Counted from the first letter of the stretch, positions 35,561-47,995 are shown. The stretch: DNA of 64,000 nucleotides from Gnetum montanum (GCA_015680685.1 MNCI01000909.1:62001-126000), one strand, 5' to 3'. Made by a program: numbers and translations. Notes: generated by a model from the letters alone, not told the origin.

Positions 35561-35739
35561 TTGGCTTTGTGAAGAAACTGTTATTTCTTTTTAACATCTA
35601 GCCCTTGGGGTGTTTCTTGTGTGAGAAGATAGGTAAGAATGCTACTATACAAATTTGTATATGTGGTTAATTGATTGTTTATTACACCTACAAAGAGGAT
35701 TTTATCAAGGAAGTAGTCAAAAATTGGATATTCACCCTC

Positions 35740-36110
35740 TTTGTTGTCCCATCATAACTGAGATAAATGATCAGCAACAACATTCTCGGTGCATTTACGA
35801 TCAATCATCGTAAGATCGAACTCTTGTAAGATCACGAGCCATCATATGATATGAGGGCTCACCATTGGTTTATTCATTAGGAACCATATTGCAATATGAT
35901 CCATGTGTACAAATATCTTAAAGCCCAATACATAATGCCTAAATTTGTCTAGTGCAAACACCACAGCCATTAACTCTTTTTCTGTTGTGGTGTAGTTGAG
36001 TTGTGCGCCAGCAATACTTTGACTTGCACAGTGAATGTAATAGTGATGTTTTTGATCATCTAACTATGTAAGTACAACTCCTAAAGAAAAATTGGACACG
36101 TTAGTAATTA
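35740..36110 (-). pseudogene. Element E RNase H
   Basis: The frame reads A-Q-L-N-Y-T-T-T-E-K-E-L-M-A-V-V-F-A, F-V-H-M-D-H-I-A-I and E-N-V-V-A-D-H-L-S. These are the Ty3 RNase H blocks, with the catalytic Glu (E-K-E-L) and Asp (M-D-H) present. There is one RNase H only, unlike C and D. Confidence 0.8.
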
Positions 36111-36239
36111 TATGAAATGGCCTAGACCAGTCAGGAGGTTGTAGAATGGGTGTTTCTATAAGCTTCTATTTCAAGGTTTGGAAAGCTAGCTCACATTCCC
36201 TGGTCCATTCAAAGGATACATCCTTCTTCATTAATTCTA

Positions 36240-37170
36240 CCAATGGTTTTGCAATCTTTGAAAAGTTCTCGATGAAGTGTCTATAATAGCTAGTATTTCC
36301 AAGGAATGATTAGACATCTTTTATAGTTTTAAGTTGACAAGTGATTCCTTAGATGACTTTAATTTTGTTAGGATCTACAATGCCCTCTTGGACCATCAAG
36401 TGGCTTTTCTGCCAATTGAGCCTTAGGTTGGTTTCTACACATCATTTCAGCACTTAATCTAATTAGTCTAATGCTTGTTTAAAGTCTACTCCATAGGTGG
36501 AGAAATCATCCATAAATACCTCCACACCATTCCCTATTTGTTGCTGAAATATGCTTAGAACTAGATGTTGAAATGTTGCTAGGGCATTGCACAAGCCAAA
36601 CGACATCTTCCTATATGCAAGTGTCCCCCAAGGACTTGTGAATTTAGTCTTGGCTTAGTCTTCTGGTGTTATTTGAATTTGATTGTATCCACTGTAACCA
36701 TCCAAAAAACTATAGCAGCAATGCCTTGCAATGGTTTCTAAGACTTGTTTGACGAATGGAAATGGGAAATGGTCTTTAAATGTTGCCATGTTTAGTAGCC
36801 TAAAGTCTATACACACCCTCCATTTACCTCCCTTTTTAGGCACAATGACTAATGGACTAACCCATTTACTATTAGCAATGGGGTAGATGAACTCAGCATT
36901 TAGAAGTTTTTCAATTTCTTCTTTAACCACTTGCTTAAGCTTTGGGTTAAGTTGCCTATGCGGTTGTCATCAAGGCTTCATGGAGGGGTCAGTGTAAATT
37001 CTATGTTCACATATCCTAGGATCCATTCTAGTTAATTCAAGATATGACCAAGCAAAGGCTTTCGACCATTTTTTTACCATATTTAGTAGTCTTTCTTTTT
37101 GTTGAGGTGCGAGCTTAGAGTTAATGATTACTGATTTCCCATTCTTGAGAAATGTATACTCCATACAAGT
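36240..37170 (-). pseudogene. Element E reverse transcriptase (Athila-like)
   Basis: The frame contains W-V-S-P-L-V-I-V-P-K-K-G-G, W-R-V-C-I-D-F-R-L-L-N, D-H-F-P-F-P-F and F-L-D-G-Y-S-G-Y-N-Q-I. After a frameshift near 36620 come V-F-M-D-D-F-S (F-M-D-D at 36505-36516) and E-T-N-L-R-L-N-W. The last block and the W-R-V-C-I-D form are typical of the Athila clade. The catalytic Asp pair is intact. The N-terminal linker (36970-37164) joins it to PR. Confidence 0.87.
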
Positions 37171-37485
37171 GGAAAATGGTTTTAACTCAAGGGGCTCTTA
37201 CTTAAACTCATTAAGGATTTCCAACTTCCCGTAGTTGGTATTTTAAGTATCAATACTTGGAAGTTGGCAGTGGACTTGCTCTAATGCATCTATGCTATCG
37301 ATATAGGCACAAGTTAAGCTCTTAGCTAGTTCCATGCATAAGGTTGAATTGCTTTCTTGGTCAGCTATCAACCACTAGGTGTCTTTCTATCTTGTGGCTA
37401 CTACATACAAGTATCTTTTTATATTAGTTACTTGTGCCCAATGGTTGCTTGTAGGCAATGTTAACCATTGTACAAACTAGGACTT

Positions 37486-38400
37486 CTACACACAGTTGCA
37501 CCTTGTGTCACTGTATGTGATGCATGGAACTTTCTTCTTCTCAATATTTCCAAATGCATTTTGTTTTGATATTTTTAGTGAAAGATCACATATTCCTAGG
37601 CACGCATCAATTGTACTTAGCCATGCCCTTCCCATTATGATTGGAAAGTCCCCCTTACAGTTGTTGACTTGGATCACTAGAAATCAGTTGGATACTACCA
37701 GGCACAAACAGTGGTGACAATGTCCTCCACTAGTCCTAATGGGATAGTGATGGGCTGGTTGGAAAAATCTAAATAAATATTACTCTTTTTTAGTGGAGGT
37801 AGGTTCTAGGCTTTGTACATTTCTTGAGAGATTAAGCTAACACCAAAACTTGAATCCAAAATAGCTTTGCAAGGCTCATTCCCAATAATTTGTAAATATA
37901 TTAGAGGACTTCTAGGATTAGAGAGTTTCCTAGGAATATGGCTAGCTTTGATCCAATTAATGATGGCATGAGTCAACATGACCATGTGCGTTGGGTGTGA
38001 TTTTTGGTTCAAAGGAAGCTCTAAAGATTCAAACGATGGTGAGGCATTTGGATGATTAGCCACTTGTGGCTATAAGAACTTGGTTAGACTGTTGGTTATA
38101 AAGAAAGGTCTCTTCTTTGATCGGTTATCCAAACCAACAGTAGGTTGAGAGTTGATAACCCTTGTAGTGTTATGTTGTTGTGGTTGGGTAGGAAGCTCAT
38201 TTTGTATAGTTGGAATAGGTGGTAATGGAGCTAATGGTGGAAGAGGTGCAATTGGATGAGAAGGATAGAATGTTTGTGAAACATCACTCCTAGGAGAAGG
38301 ATTTCTATAGTACTCGTGGGTCTAGTAGTAAGGCTAAGGAGCTACTTGAAAGATTACCTTTGTGCTAGGACAGGACCCCTAGCCCTAGGAAGGTCAATCA
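37486..38400 (-). pseudogene. Element E protease and end of gag
   Basis: The frame has K-A-I-L-D-S-S-F-G-V-S-L-I (active-site region; D-S-S where D-S/T-G is usual) and later F-P-I-I-M-G-R-A-W-L-S. Upstream to about 38400 is a Pro/Gln-rich stretch that may be the end of gag. The rest of gag, the leader and a matching 5' LTR are absent: at about 38400 the sequence changes to the leader of a Tat-type element (F). Confidence 0.7.
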
Positions 38401-38839
38401 AGATCTCTCAGTAAATAGGCCAAACAATGATCACACTAGAAGTGGAGGTCAAAGGCTGCTCGAGGTTCATGGTGCAAGGGAGAGGTGCAAGTTCATTGAT
38501 GCAACAAGGAGAAAAATGACTAAGTGAAAAAATGCAAGAAAAATGGCTAAGTATAAAAAGGAAAAAAAATGACTAACTCTAGAATGCAAAGAAAAATGAC
38601 TAAGTATAAGTGACTAAAAATGACTAACTCTAGGACTATGCTTAGAGGAAACTACGTTCGCTATGCTGGAGCTAGCTACGCTCTATTAAGCACCCAGAAA
38701 TTGGCTAAGTGTGAAGTATACATTCCAGTGTTGTTTGGTAGGATTCCAAGGAAATTGATGATGGGGACCAATCTACATGAGGTGTAGAGAGCATGCAAGG
38801 AAACAACTAGGGGAAGGCCAAAGAAGAAAATGATGAAGG
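38400..38839 (-). other. Leader region of element F
   Basis: Non-coding, between the F PBS and the truncated element E. Contains short repeats of 'aaaatgactaag' (38500-38640). No gag is found, so F consists only of LTR, PBS and leader here. Confidence 0.5.
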
Positions 38840-38856
38840 CCCTCCTTCTAGTGCCA
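38840..38856 (-). other. Primer-binding site of element F (tRNA-Asn type)
   Basis: The minus strand reads tggcactagaaggaggg, identical to the tRNA-Asn complement except for one CpG decay (tggcgc to tggcac). The best preserved PBS in the window; 6 bp from the LTR end. Confidence 0.85.
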
Positions 38857-38862
38857 AAAAAT

Positions 38863-40531
38863 TGTAGAAGCTAAAAATGTTGGAGTTGGAACAGTGCACC
38901 AAGAGGTTCATGGTTGGATAGCCTTGATCATATGTCCACATGAGGGATTGCTAGGAATGAAGGTTGGGTGCCCAAAATGGTCTTGTTAATCAAATTGGAA
39001 CTTACGAGTGTTATGGAAAAATGAGTGTCAAGTGTTTTGCATAGTGTTTGTGAAGTTTGTGATGCCCACAAGGGTGAGCATAGTCAAGGGTTACAATGCA
39101 AAATGAGGATGCAAATGTGCATAAATAATGAAGAAACATGAATGGAATGCTAAAATGCAAGAGAGTACTAGAATGTGCAAGATGCAAGCGAAAGAGAGAG
39201 CAACACCACCCCAAATGGTCGGGGTGGGGAGCATAGTTAATTACAAGAAGAAGTTTAGGAGGTACATAGTGTATAAATAGGTGTAGTAGGTAGTGTAGTC
39301 AATGTCTTAGGGTATCTGGGCTATGAAAACTAACATCCACTATGAAGTTTGAGCCTACCAAGTCAGCTACCATGGTGTCATATGGGCTACGGTGGTCAGT
39401 GTATGCTAGGCAATGTACAATGGTGTTGTGGTGGTGTGCAACGGTGTTTACCCAAAATGCTAAGTGCACTCTGGGTTTGCCAAATGTTAGAATGCCAAGT
39501 GATTGCTTCAAAATGCTAATCTTGCTTTTGGTTTAGCAACCCCTAAAATGTGAAGCACTGGGGTATTTATAGGCCTAGGGTTAGTCACATGCTAGAGGGG
39601 TAGCTAGGACTACGCTAGCCCTAACTACACGGTAACTGAAGAAAATGGTGTTCTAATAGTGTGCTCTAATGGATTTTATGAGACTACCAGACTATGACTA
39701 TAGTACCCAAACTGTAAATGAAAATTCCAAACAAACTACAAAGTACCTAAAAATAATATAAAAGAATGTAGTTTTTGACACTACACTTTGGGATTGTGTT
39801 GTCCACTCTCCCAAGTGGTGTTGAGCATAAGTAAAATTTAGGAGCAAATGGTGGGGTGCAAAAGAAATGCAAATTACTGATCTTGCTTGCTGAAGGTGTG
39901 TTAAAGCTGAGATATAGTCTAGTGTTAAGTTCTAGAGGCTTTTGAAGTTAGTTTTGCATGACTACGCTGAATATGATCTAGAGTGTTGTCCAATAGTTAG
40001 AAAAATTTTGCCAAAAGATGAGGTCTAGTGTAGACTACACTGACTATGCTTTAGAATGTATTTCCAGTAGGAAAAGCATAGCTTTAACACTTATAAAAAT
40101 TTGGCAAAATTGATGTCTTCTTGTAGACTATGCTAACTATGCTCTAGAGCATAGTAGGGGGCACAACCTTGGATGTTAGAAAATCTACTAAACTTTTCCT
40201 TCCTTCCTAAGCCAACCTGATAGATTTTGGCTTAACACTTAGGAAAATTTGTAAAATTCATCATTTTCATGTCAAATACACTAACTACACTCTAGAGCGT
40301 AGTCTTGGCAAGTAGAGTATAGTCAAGATACTTAGAAAATTTTGCAGTCATTGTTGACATAGAAAAATTTGTAAATCTGGGCTATCTATGCCAACGATGC
40401 TAACTATGCTCTAGAGTGTAGTCCTAGTAGTGGGGGCTGTAGTCTCAACACTTAGAAAATTTTTTCCAAGTTTTGACACTCAGACAAATCTATAGTCAAG
40501 ACCTAGAAGCTTGAATTTGGTGGTGTTTCAG
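38863..40531 (-). mobile_element. Element F 5' LTR
   Basis: A 1.67-kb LTR, inner end 'tgtagaagc', outer end 'ggtggtgtttca'. TATA at 39563-39571 (minus). It aligns best with the C LTRs in reverse orientation (shared 'aatggtc-tgt-aatc' near the inner end and 'ctatgctctagagcatagt' blocks). The outer end abuts D gag sequence at 40532. No partner LTR of F is visible. Confidence 0.75.
39563..39571 (-). promoter_or_regulatory. TATA box of the element F LTR
   Basis: The minus strand reads tataaatac in the context cctataaatacccc, shared with the C LTRs. Confidence 0.55.
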
Positions 40532-40544
40532 TGATGGTTGTATG

Positions 40545-40940
40545 TTCTTATATAGTTTTATTTCCATCTCTCCTAAGGTGTTGATTTTTATAGGCCATGT
40601 AGGCTAGGTTGTTACTTATCTTAGCTACCTCCTTAATGTTCTTAGTTTGTAAGAAGGCTTGGCTTAGTGACTAGGTCTCTAGGTAGTATATATTTCACTT
40701 GATAAAGTAATTTACTACTCCCTTGAAGTTGACCAAGAGGGAAGTTTCAAAGATAGGCTTTGGAATCTAATTAAGTATTAAGTTCCATCTTTGAATGAAC
40801 CTTTTGACCTATTCAAGTGGGCCTTATTTTACTTTAATTAATTATTCTAACATGGCATCTAGCTTCAATTTTTTTTAAGCAATTGACAAATTGGTTTATT
40901 AGGTCATCAAGGAAAGAGATGGAACCTCTAGAAAAGGATT
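40545..40940 (-). pseudogene. Element D gag, middle part
   Basis: The sequence matches element B gag around 14700-15110 (capsid end: text equivalent to 'tttggatgaac-ttttg' and 'aaagagat-atgga'). It is the half of D's gag left of the element C insertion; the other half resumes at 61353. It ends at the F LTR at 40531. Confidence 0.7.
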
Positions 40941-40945
40941 GGTAT
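40941..40945. repeat. Left target-site duplication of element C
   Basis: 'ggtat' before the LTR start at 40946; 'agtat' follows the 3' LTR at 61348-61352 (one mismatch). Joining the two flanks restores continuity of the D gag alignment with element B. Confidence 0.75.
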
Positions 40946-42482
40946 TGAAACACCACCAAATTTGGACTACAAAGTCTTAACTACAAATTTGGCTAAGTTC
41001 TGAGACTATGCTTGACCGCAATTGAGAGTGTAGTCAGCCTCCAATAGAGAGCGTACTTAACACCAAGGCTAGTTTTGCAATTTTTTCTAAGTGTCACCAC
41101 GAAGATAGAAGTTACAAATTTTTCTAAGTGCCAAGACTACACTCCCCACTTTCCCAGAGCATAGTTAGCCTCTAGTGGAGAGTGTAGTTAGCATGAAGAC
41201 CTAGTTTTTGCATATTTCTTAATGTGTTGAGACCATGCTTGACACTAGTTGGGAGTGTAGTTAGCCTCCAGTGGAAAGTGCAATTAGCACATAGCCACTT
41301 TTTTTGAAAAATGTTTTCTAAGTGCATGACTATGCTCTCCCCCAGTTTATAATGTAGTCAAGCATAGTTAGCCAGAACAGCCTCCAATGGCCTCCACAAC
41401 ATGGCAACACCACTAAACTTAGCTTCAACTCATCTTTGACAAGCGTAGTTATCAAAAAGTATCTCTTTTGTATCTTCTTTTTTCCCCAAGATTGTAACTA
41501 CATCCTACCCCATGCAAGATAGTTGAGAGCTTAGTCCTAGAACGTAGTCTCCAAAATTTCATTTTTTAGGTACCTTGTAGTCCTCTCAGCACACGCACAT
41601 GTAAATCGTAGCATAGTCATAGTCTCACAATCTTGTAGAGTCTTGCAAAGCATAGCAAAGCACATCACCACTAACCTCAATGAAAACCATAGTTGGATGA
41701 TGGTGTAGTTCTAATTGTCCCCTTTGCCATATGGTAGTCACCCCATATTTCATGCTAAACCTAATCCTATAAATATCCCTACCCTAAATGTTTTTAGGAG
41801 GCATTTTTTTGGGTGGGAAAAATTGAAGTGTTGGAAAATTTGGGTTAGCAAAATCAAAGCATTAACAAACCAAAGGCACTCCAGTGAACCAGAGAGAGGC
41901 AAAGTTGCATACCACCATAGACCACCATAGCCCACTACACATTGTGGTGGCCAACTCGATAGGCACAAACACCATGGAAGAATGTCAGTCTCTATGGCTA
42001 GACACCTCTAAGACTATGGCTACACTATTCACTAGTCTTGTTTTACATCACATACCTTCTAACCCCTTCTAACCCATTTGAGGGGGTGTTTTTCTTATCT
42101 CTCTATGTTTTTTTATTTTTGCATTTTAAGCATTTTATTTGCATCTTTTGCTATTTCATTGCATAGTCATTGCATAGTCATGCCTAACACTATGCTCAAG
42201 TGACAATCCCCACATGTTGACACCTTCATCTTCACTAAGAAAACCTAACTACACTTAACACCATTAACACCGTTGACACTACTCAAACACTTAGCACCAT
42301 TTTGCATCAGCATCGTAGCTAGCCATGTTGCACCCTAGTTGCATTTGGTAAGTCCTTGCTCAATTGAAAATATCATTTAGGGCACCCCACCTCTACCTAT
42401 AGCATGACCTCACATGGACTTGAGTTTAGGCTATGCACCTATGAACCTCTTAGTGTTCCAACCGCTACATTTTTGGTTGCCA
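40946..42482 (+). mobile_element. Element C 5' LTR
   Basis: Starts tgaaacaccaccaaattt and ends 'ttggttgcca', matching 59810-61347 in length and order. TATA at 41768-41776. U3 carries tandem blocks of 'tttttctaagtg', 'agactac' and 'gagagtgtagtt'. Confidence 0.85.
41768..41776 (+). promoter_or_regulatory. TATA box of the element C 5' LTR
   Basis: tataaatat in 'cctataaatatccc'. The counterpart is at 60631-60639 in the 3' LTR. Confidence 0.6.
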
Positions 42483-42490
42483 TAGTTTTC

Positions 42491-42509
42491 TAGTGCTATA
42501 AGGAAGGCC
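42491..42509 (+). other. Primer-binding site of element C (decayed tRNA-Asn type)
   Basis: tagtgctataaggaaggcc matches the family PBS at 15 of 19 positions, 8 bp after the LTR end. Confidence 0.65.
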
Positions 42510-42717
42510 AACCCCTTTTTCAAGCTTTGTTGAGGTTATCTCATGAGCTCTCTATATCATAGTTATCCACTAATCCATTGGTGTAGATTGAACCCCATAG
42601 TCAATCCTCTTGAGACCCTACATGGCAACCCCAAACTATACTTTTCTTCATTATTTTGCTAAGTTCATATTGTCTTTAGTTGAAGCATAGTCATCTCCAG
42701 CATAGAAAACTAAAACA

Positions 42718-44238
42718 TGAAAAAATTTTGGGTCTTAATGTCTTGACTAAAAATTTGGCTAAGTGTCAAAATCGTGGCACTTTGTCCAAATTTGTCTAAG
42801 TGTTAAGTGTAGTTAGCTTTAACTACTAGTTTTCCAAAACATTTTCTAACTACTGAGTTATGTGTCCTACGCATAACACAAGGTCATTGTAGCAAGCTAC
42901 AAAATTTTTTCTAAGTGTTGTGCTATGCATGAATTGCCACTACTATGCTCTAGAGTATAGCTAGCAAATCTAGCATGAGACACTAGTTTTGGAAAAAAAT
43001 TTCTAACTGTTGAGTTATGCATCCTGCACGTAACATAAGGTGAGTGTAGAAAACTACACAAATTTTTCTAAGTGTTGTGATACACTCCCATTGCCCCTAC
43101 TTTGCTCTAGAGCGCAACTAGTGTAGCCAACATTGAATACCAATTTTGCAAAAAAATTTCTAATTGCTAAGTTACATGTCCTACGCATAACAAGGAGTGA
43201 GCATAGTAGCCAGAGTTAGAAAATTTTTTAACTTTTTCTGGTCACCCCTGGACTTGAAATTTTTTTTGAAATTTTCTTATATTCCCACCTACTACAGTAC
43301 CACATGGTGCTCAATCTACATTTTGGGCTAACCCTAGCCTTATAAATACCCCTTGATTCCCAACATTTTAGGGGGTTGGTAGTTGGCACTTTCTTTTGGC
43401 ATTTGGAATCTTAGCATCTTGGCACTTAGCTCTATGGACAAACAAGACCTAGAGCACACCACACTGGTAGAGAGGCATAGCTACATTACATGGTACACTG
43501 TGGCCCCGTTGTAGCCTTACATCACACGATACATCATAACCCCATTGCAGCCCTGCACCGCACGATACACCATAGCCCCATTACAACCCTACATCACAGT
43601 GTACATGATAGCCCCATTGTAGCCTTGTAGAACACCACATAGTACACTGTGATGGCCAACCTAGAAGGCAAGGTTCATCACAGTGAGTGCCAGACTTCAT
43701 AGCCTGACACCACCAAGACTGTGACTATGCTTCCACTATGCCTATTGTACACTGTGTACCCTTTGAGACCCTTTTGGAGTTAACTATGTTTCCATTTGAG
43801 GTGGTGTTCCATTTCTCTCTTCCATTTATAGAATTTTCTTGCATTTTTCTTATGTCTTTTCACATTTTCATCATGCATCATCATGCTATACTACAGTTGG
43901 GTGATAGTTTCCACTAGTTGACACCCTTGTTTTGATTGAAACCCTTGGCTATGCTTGCACCTGTTCCATATTTATGCTGTACACTTAGCACCATGAAACA
44001 TCTCTTTGACATTTAGTACCATTTCATGTCACTTGCATTTGCATTTTGACTAACCATTCCACCCCCTGTTGCACCCATTTCCCTTGGTTGCAATCGGCAA
44101 AATCCCTATTCGATTGACAAGACTTTCTAGGGTACTCTACCTCTATTTTCCAACAAGACCCACAAGTGGAGGTGGGGTTAAGGTTGTGCATCTGTTGATC
44201 TCTTAGTATTCTAGCCAACAACATTTTTTATTGTAACA
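42718..44238 (+). mobile_element. Extra LTR inside the element C leader
   Basis: A second plus-oriented LTR of about 1.52 kb. Its start 'tgaaaaaattttggg' and TATA (43341-43349) align with the C LTR family, but it is clearly more diverged than the 5'/3' LTR pair. It ends '...ttgtaaca' with no PBS after it. Either a solo LTR that landed in the leader or a relic of tandem recombination. No clear target duplication. Confidence 0.65.
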
Positions 44239-44442
44239 ATAGCATAGTTAGCTCTTTGTAATAAAGAGTGTAGTTAGCTCTTCATAGTGGAGAGCATAGT
44301 TAACATAGATAGTGTAGTTAGCTCTCCATAGTGGAGAAAGTAGTCAATGATATTAGCTGAAATAGAGTGAGTTTCAACTTAGTCCACTATATTCTATAGC
44401 TAGCAACCTCTGTAGTTTCCCTTTAGAACTTGATCTACAACC
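44239..44442 (+). repeat. Leader repeats before element C gag
   Basis: Short 'gtagttagctctccatagtggagag' type units, about 3 copies, related to U3 blocks of the LTR. Non-coding. Confidence 0.5.
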
Positions 44443-47150
44443 ATGAACCTGGATCAACCTTTGGCATTAGTTTCAAAAGCACTTGAGATCTTGCCTATCC
44501 AATTAGAGACCAGGATTAACAACCTTGAAAATTTCATGATGGTTGGACCATGACAATCCCTTAGGCTAGTTGACCAAGACCCAAAGTATGCCATGCTTCG
44601 TAATGAGTAATACAACTTCATATGTGCAAAGATCCAAGTAGGGTTGCCTAATAGATTACCTTAACATGGAGGCAAAATGGGACTTTGAACTAATCCATAG
44701 GGATGAATAGGAGTATATCTCTTCCTCATTTAATATCATCCCACTCATAGAGTTCCATCAACAGTTGTTGTTCTTGCTCATCTAAGTAGATGAGCATGCT
44801 GTAGGGATTGGCTACAAGGAAGCCTTACATTAGGAAGTGGACAAGTTCAAAGCTCACTCTAAACATGAGCCCCCCTATCCCACCATCTTCCAACAAGAAA
44901 TTCCTAAGTCTAGCCCCTCCTTAGGTTAGTTCACTTATCCACCTTGAGATGGTCATAATACTAGGATCACCTTCCCATTCTATCATGCTTAGATCTATGC
45001 CTATTATGGAAACCCACTAGACGTAATACATGCATTACAATGCAATAACCCTTTTCCACTTGCCCTTCATGGCATCATCTCTACCTACCTAACCATCCTT
45101 GTTAGTAATAATTATACTAGTTTAGCCATATGTTCATGTAAGACCCATCTCTAGGCCCCAAATGACTAAGGCAACCTATGTCCCACTTGCTTCATCAGTG
45201 CCCTTGGTGTTAGTCTAACCCATGTGTGCATGGCTTGCCCCAATTTCTATCCTTATAACATAGCTGACACATCAAACACTTTGCATGTTTCTACAACTTG
45301 TGACTACGTCATGGACTACACAACTAGAATAATGAATAATACAACCATCATAACTAGTTGCAGCATCCCAAAATTTATACTAAGCATTCTAACTGATCCA
45401 AGCCTTGATAGAAGAGGTGAAGTGGCTTAAAGCCACCTCCTCCAAAATAGTTATGGTAGTGGACTTCTATTAGGAAAACCTTGTAAGTCTTGCCATCCTG
45501 TTGCTAACTCTACCAATTGAGATCCTACTACCCCAATTCACCAAGTACAATGGTAAAGAGAATCCCAATGCACATCTAGTGACATTCAAGTTTGAGTGCT
45601 TGCTGCTACAAGCCTAGCTTGACACTATTATGTGGTTGTTTTCCATGTCACTAACTAGCAAAGCCTTAGACTAGTACCATGTGCTACCCAGAGGCCCTAT
45701 CTCCTCTCTAGAAGATATCTTGAGCTAGTTTGTGACATGCTTCAAGTATAACTAAAAGCCAGAGCAAACCTTGGACTAGCTAATGCAGGTCAAGTAAGAT
45801 CCCCCTAGAGCCCATGCAAAAATTCATTCAACAATCTCGTTAAACAAAATATGAGAGCGCATAGTTGAGGCACAGCTCTTAGCTATCTTCAGGAGCATAG
45901 TTAATGATCTTATAAAATTGAAGCTTTACCATTTGGGCTTGTAGTCTCTAAGCTAAGCCTTTGCCCAGACCAAGAGCATACAAGATGTAGCTAAAGCTAG
46001 TAAGGACCTAGCCTACGTGGCCTATAAAAACTTGTATGCGAGGAAGGAAAAGGATAAAAAGAAGCAGAATGCAACTATGGAAATTGTGGTGAAAGAGGCT
46101 AAAGTAACCAACTTAAGGCCAATGACTAGGCTACCTAAGACTCCAGCCAACAACAAAGCTACTAGCCCTAGCATTGTAGTAACTAACTAGCCTATGTCAG
46201 TGGTGGCCATAGCGCAAGCTACTCCAAGACCTAACTTTGAGTAGAAGGATTGCTCCAAGTACATCCTATTGCCACTAAAGCTCTCAAAGTTACTAGAAAA
46301 ATTGTTAAAGGCTAGGTGCATCCAATATAAAAAATATTTGAGGATGTTTGTAAAAGTTATGATAGATACTGCGAGTTGCTTAGAAACCCTACTTTGGCAA
46401 CACCAAATGAGCCCCTAGTCCCAAAATATTTTAGGCTAAATTAGTTCTACCATTACCACTAGTTGTTGGATCATAGCATAGATTTTTATCTAGCTTTGAA
46501 GGATGATATCCAAGACATGATTGACATAGCCAAGTTGTTCCTTGACTTTACAAACCTAGTCAGGCCTCAAAACCAATTTATGAGGATGTATAAGGACCCT
46601 TTGAATTCTGACAATGTAGGCTATGTCATAAATGTTATTAGCATTGATGACAACCTAGAACCAGTGCAATAGTCATTCATGATCAACGTGCCCTCTAGTA
46701 GTGCAAGGGCATCTGTGGCTCCTATGGGTTTAAGAACTTCTTTCATCATCAAAGTGCCACCTTAACCACCTACAACTTCCCTCATGATTAGGGTATCATA
46801 ACATGTTGCAATAACAATGGTTCAACCATCCTTTGTTGTCAAGGGATCACAAAATACTAACTCCTCACTTACCCATAGTCCAGTAGTGGGCAACACATTG
46901 TTTCCTTCCCATCCAAGAGATAATCCTATTGGCAACATTAATAGACCCTCTAAGTGGAAACCTAGGAGGACCAATGAGCATCTCATAGATAAAATGATTA
47001 GGCAACATCAAAAGCAAAGGTCACTAGGTGTTTCAAAGCTAGTTCCTATATCTATGATCCTTATGGCCAAGAAAACTAAGGATGCCACCACTAGTAACTT
47101 GAAACCAAGCACTGAGGCCCTTGTGTAAGCCAAGGCAACAAAGCCCAAGT
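44443..47150 (+). pseudogene. Element C gag
   Basis: The start ATG at 44443 opens M-N-L-D-Q-P-L. The N-terminal segment Q-Y-N-F-I-C-A-K-I is shared with element B (with a TAG at the Gln-like position before it). The capsid part around 45530-45680 has K-Y-N-G-K-E-N-P-N-A-H and G-K-A-L-D followed by TAG, where B has D-W-Y. The knuckle region (46440-46530) reads F-Y-H-Y-H and H-S-I-D-F-Y, so both zinc cysteines have gone. The linker with P-S-F-V-V-K (46817-47128) leads to PR. Many stops are TAG at Trp or Gln positions. Confidence 0.75.
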
Positions 47151-47539
47151 TGGCTCACTGAAAAATTCATCTCTTAGGACATATGAAAGAAGTCAAAGAA
47201 AATTAAAATGTAATCAATGACAAAGACTTTTTGGATGCATTAGCTCAGTTTAAGAAAGCATTCAAATAGAAGAACATAATGTTGAGCTTCTATAACCTAA
47301 TCATGGCCTCATATGTCTGCCATGAAGCACTAGTGCAGATGCTAACTTCCATTCTTGTCATAGAGGACATCTAGGCATATGAGAATTCCATTCATGTAGT
47401 GATGTTAGCTCATGAATTGTAGGAATCAAGATCCACATAACTTGCACTTCATGATGAGGTAATTAAGATCGACCCTAAGAAGGGTGAGGTCATTACAACC
47501 CCCATGTTTATCATCATACATGTCAAGAAATGCAAGATT

Positions 47540-47995
47540 CGAAGGGTTCATGTCAACGATGGGGTAGCAAAAAATTTTATCCCATACATCAGCATCAATA
47601 ACTTAGGCCTTATGGACTAAATCAAGCCAACAAAAATAACATGTCTAAGGTCCTTTAATGGGTCATGCATCATTGTTAAGGGTACCATCACAATAGTATC
47701 TGTGGTAGGGGAGCAATTCCCCGCCACTACTAAATTCATTATCATAGAGAAAATGCCCAACTTTACCTTAATATTGGATAGGCTATGGTTGGCCCAATTA
47801 TGGGTTGTCTCCTCTCTAATCCACCATGAAATCAACCTCCTATATGAAGGTGGCAAGGTTATTATCCATGGTGATAACATAGCCCCTCTAGCCATCAACA
47901 ACATAGATATGGAGCAAGGGTCAAAGGTGGAATTTCTAGATGACATGTTCATAGCAAAGAATGAGAATGAAATGCATGAAGGAAACCTCACCTGA
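47540..47995 (+). pseudogene. Element C aspartic protease
   Basis: The active-site region reads H-V-N-D-G (47549-47563), where A and B have H-V-D-D-G; the first Asp has become Asn, which should abolish catalysis. It continues to F-T-L-I-L-D-R-L-W-L-A (L-G-R-P-W in intact copies) and L-L-Y-E-G-G. It precedes the tandem array and the antisense gene. Confidence 0.8.

Noticed and set aside
36505-37170. Athila-like RT as the missing pol of element D or F
   Set aside because: D has its own Tat-type RT at 20740-22100, and this pol has a single RNase H and F-M-D-D box with different sequence; it is assigned to a separate element.
38840-38856. tRNA gene fragment
   Set aside because: Only the 3' acceptor complement is present, at the fixed distance from an LTR end in each element; it is a primer-binding site.
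47617-47991. 124-residue minus-strand frame
   Set aside because: It is the shadow of the element C protease, which carries the family motifs on the plus strand.
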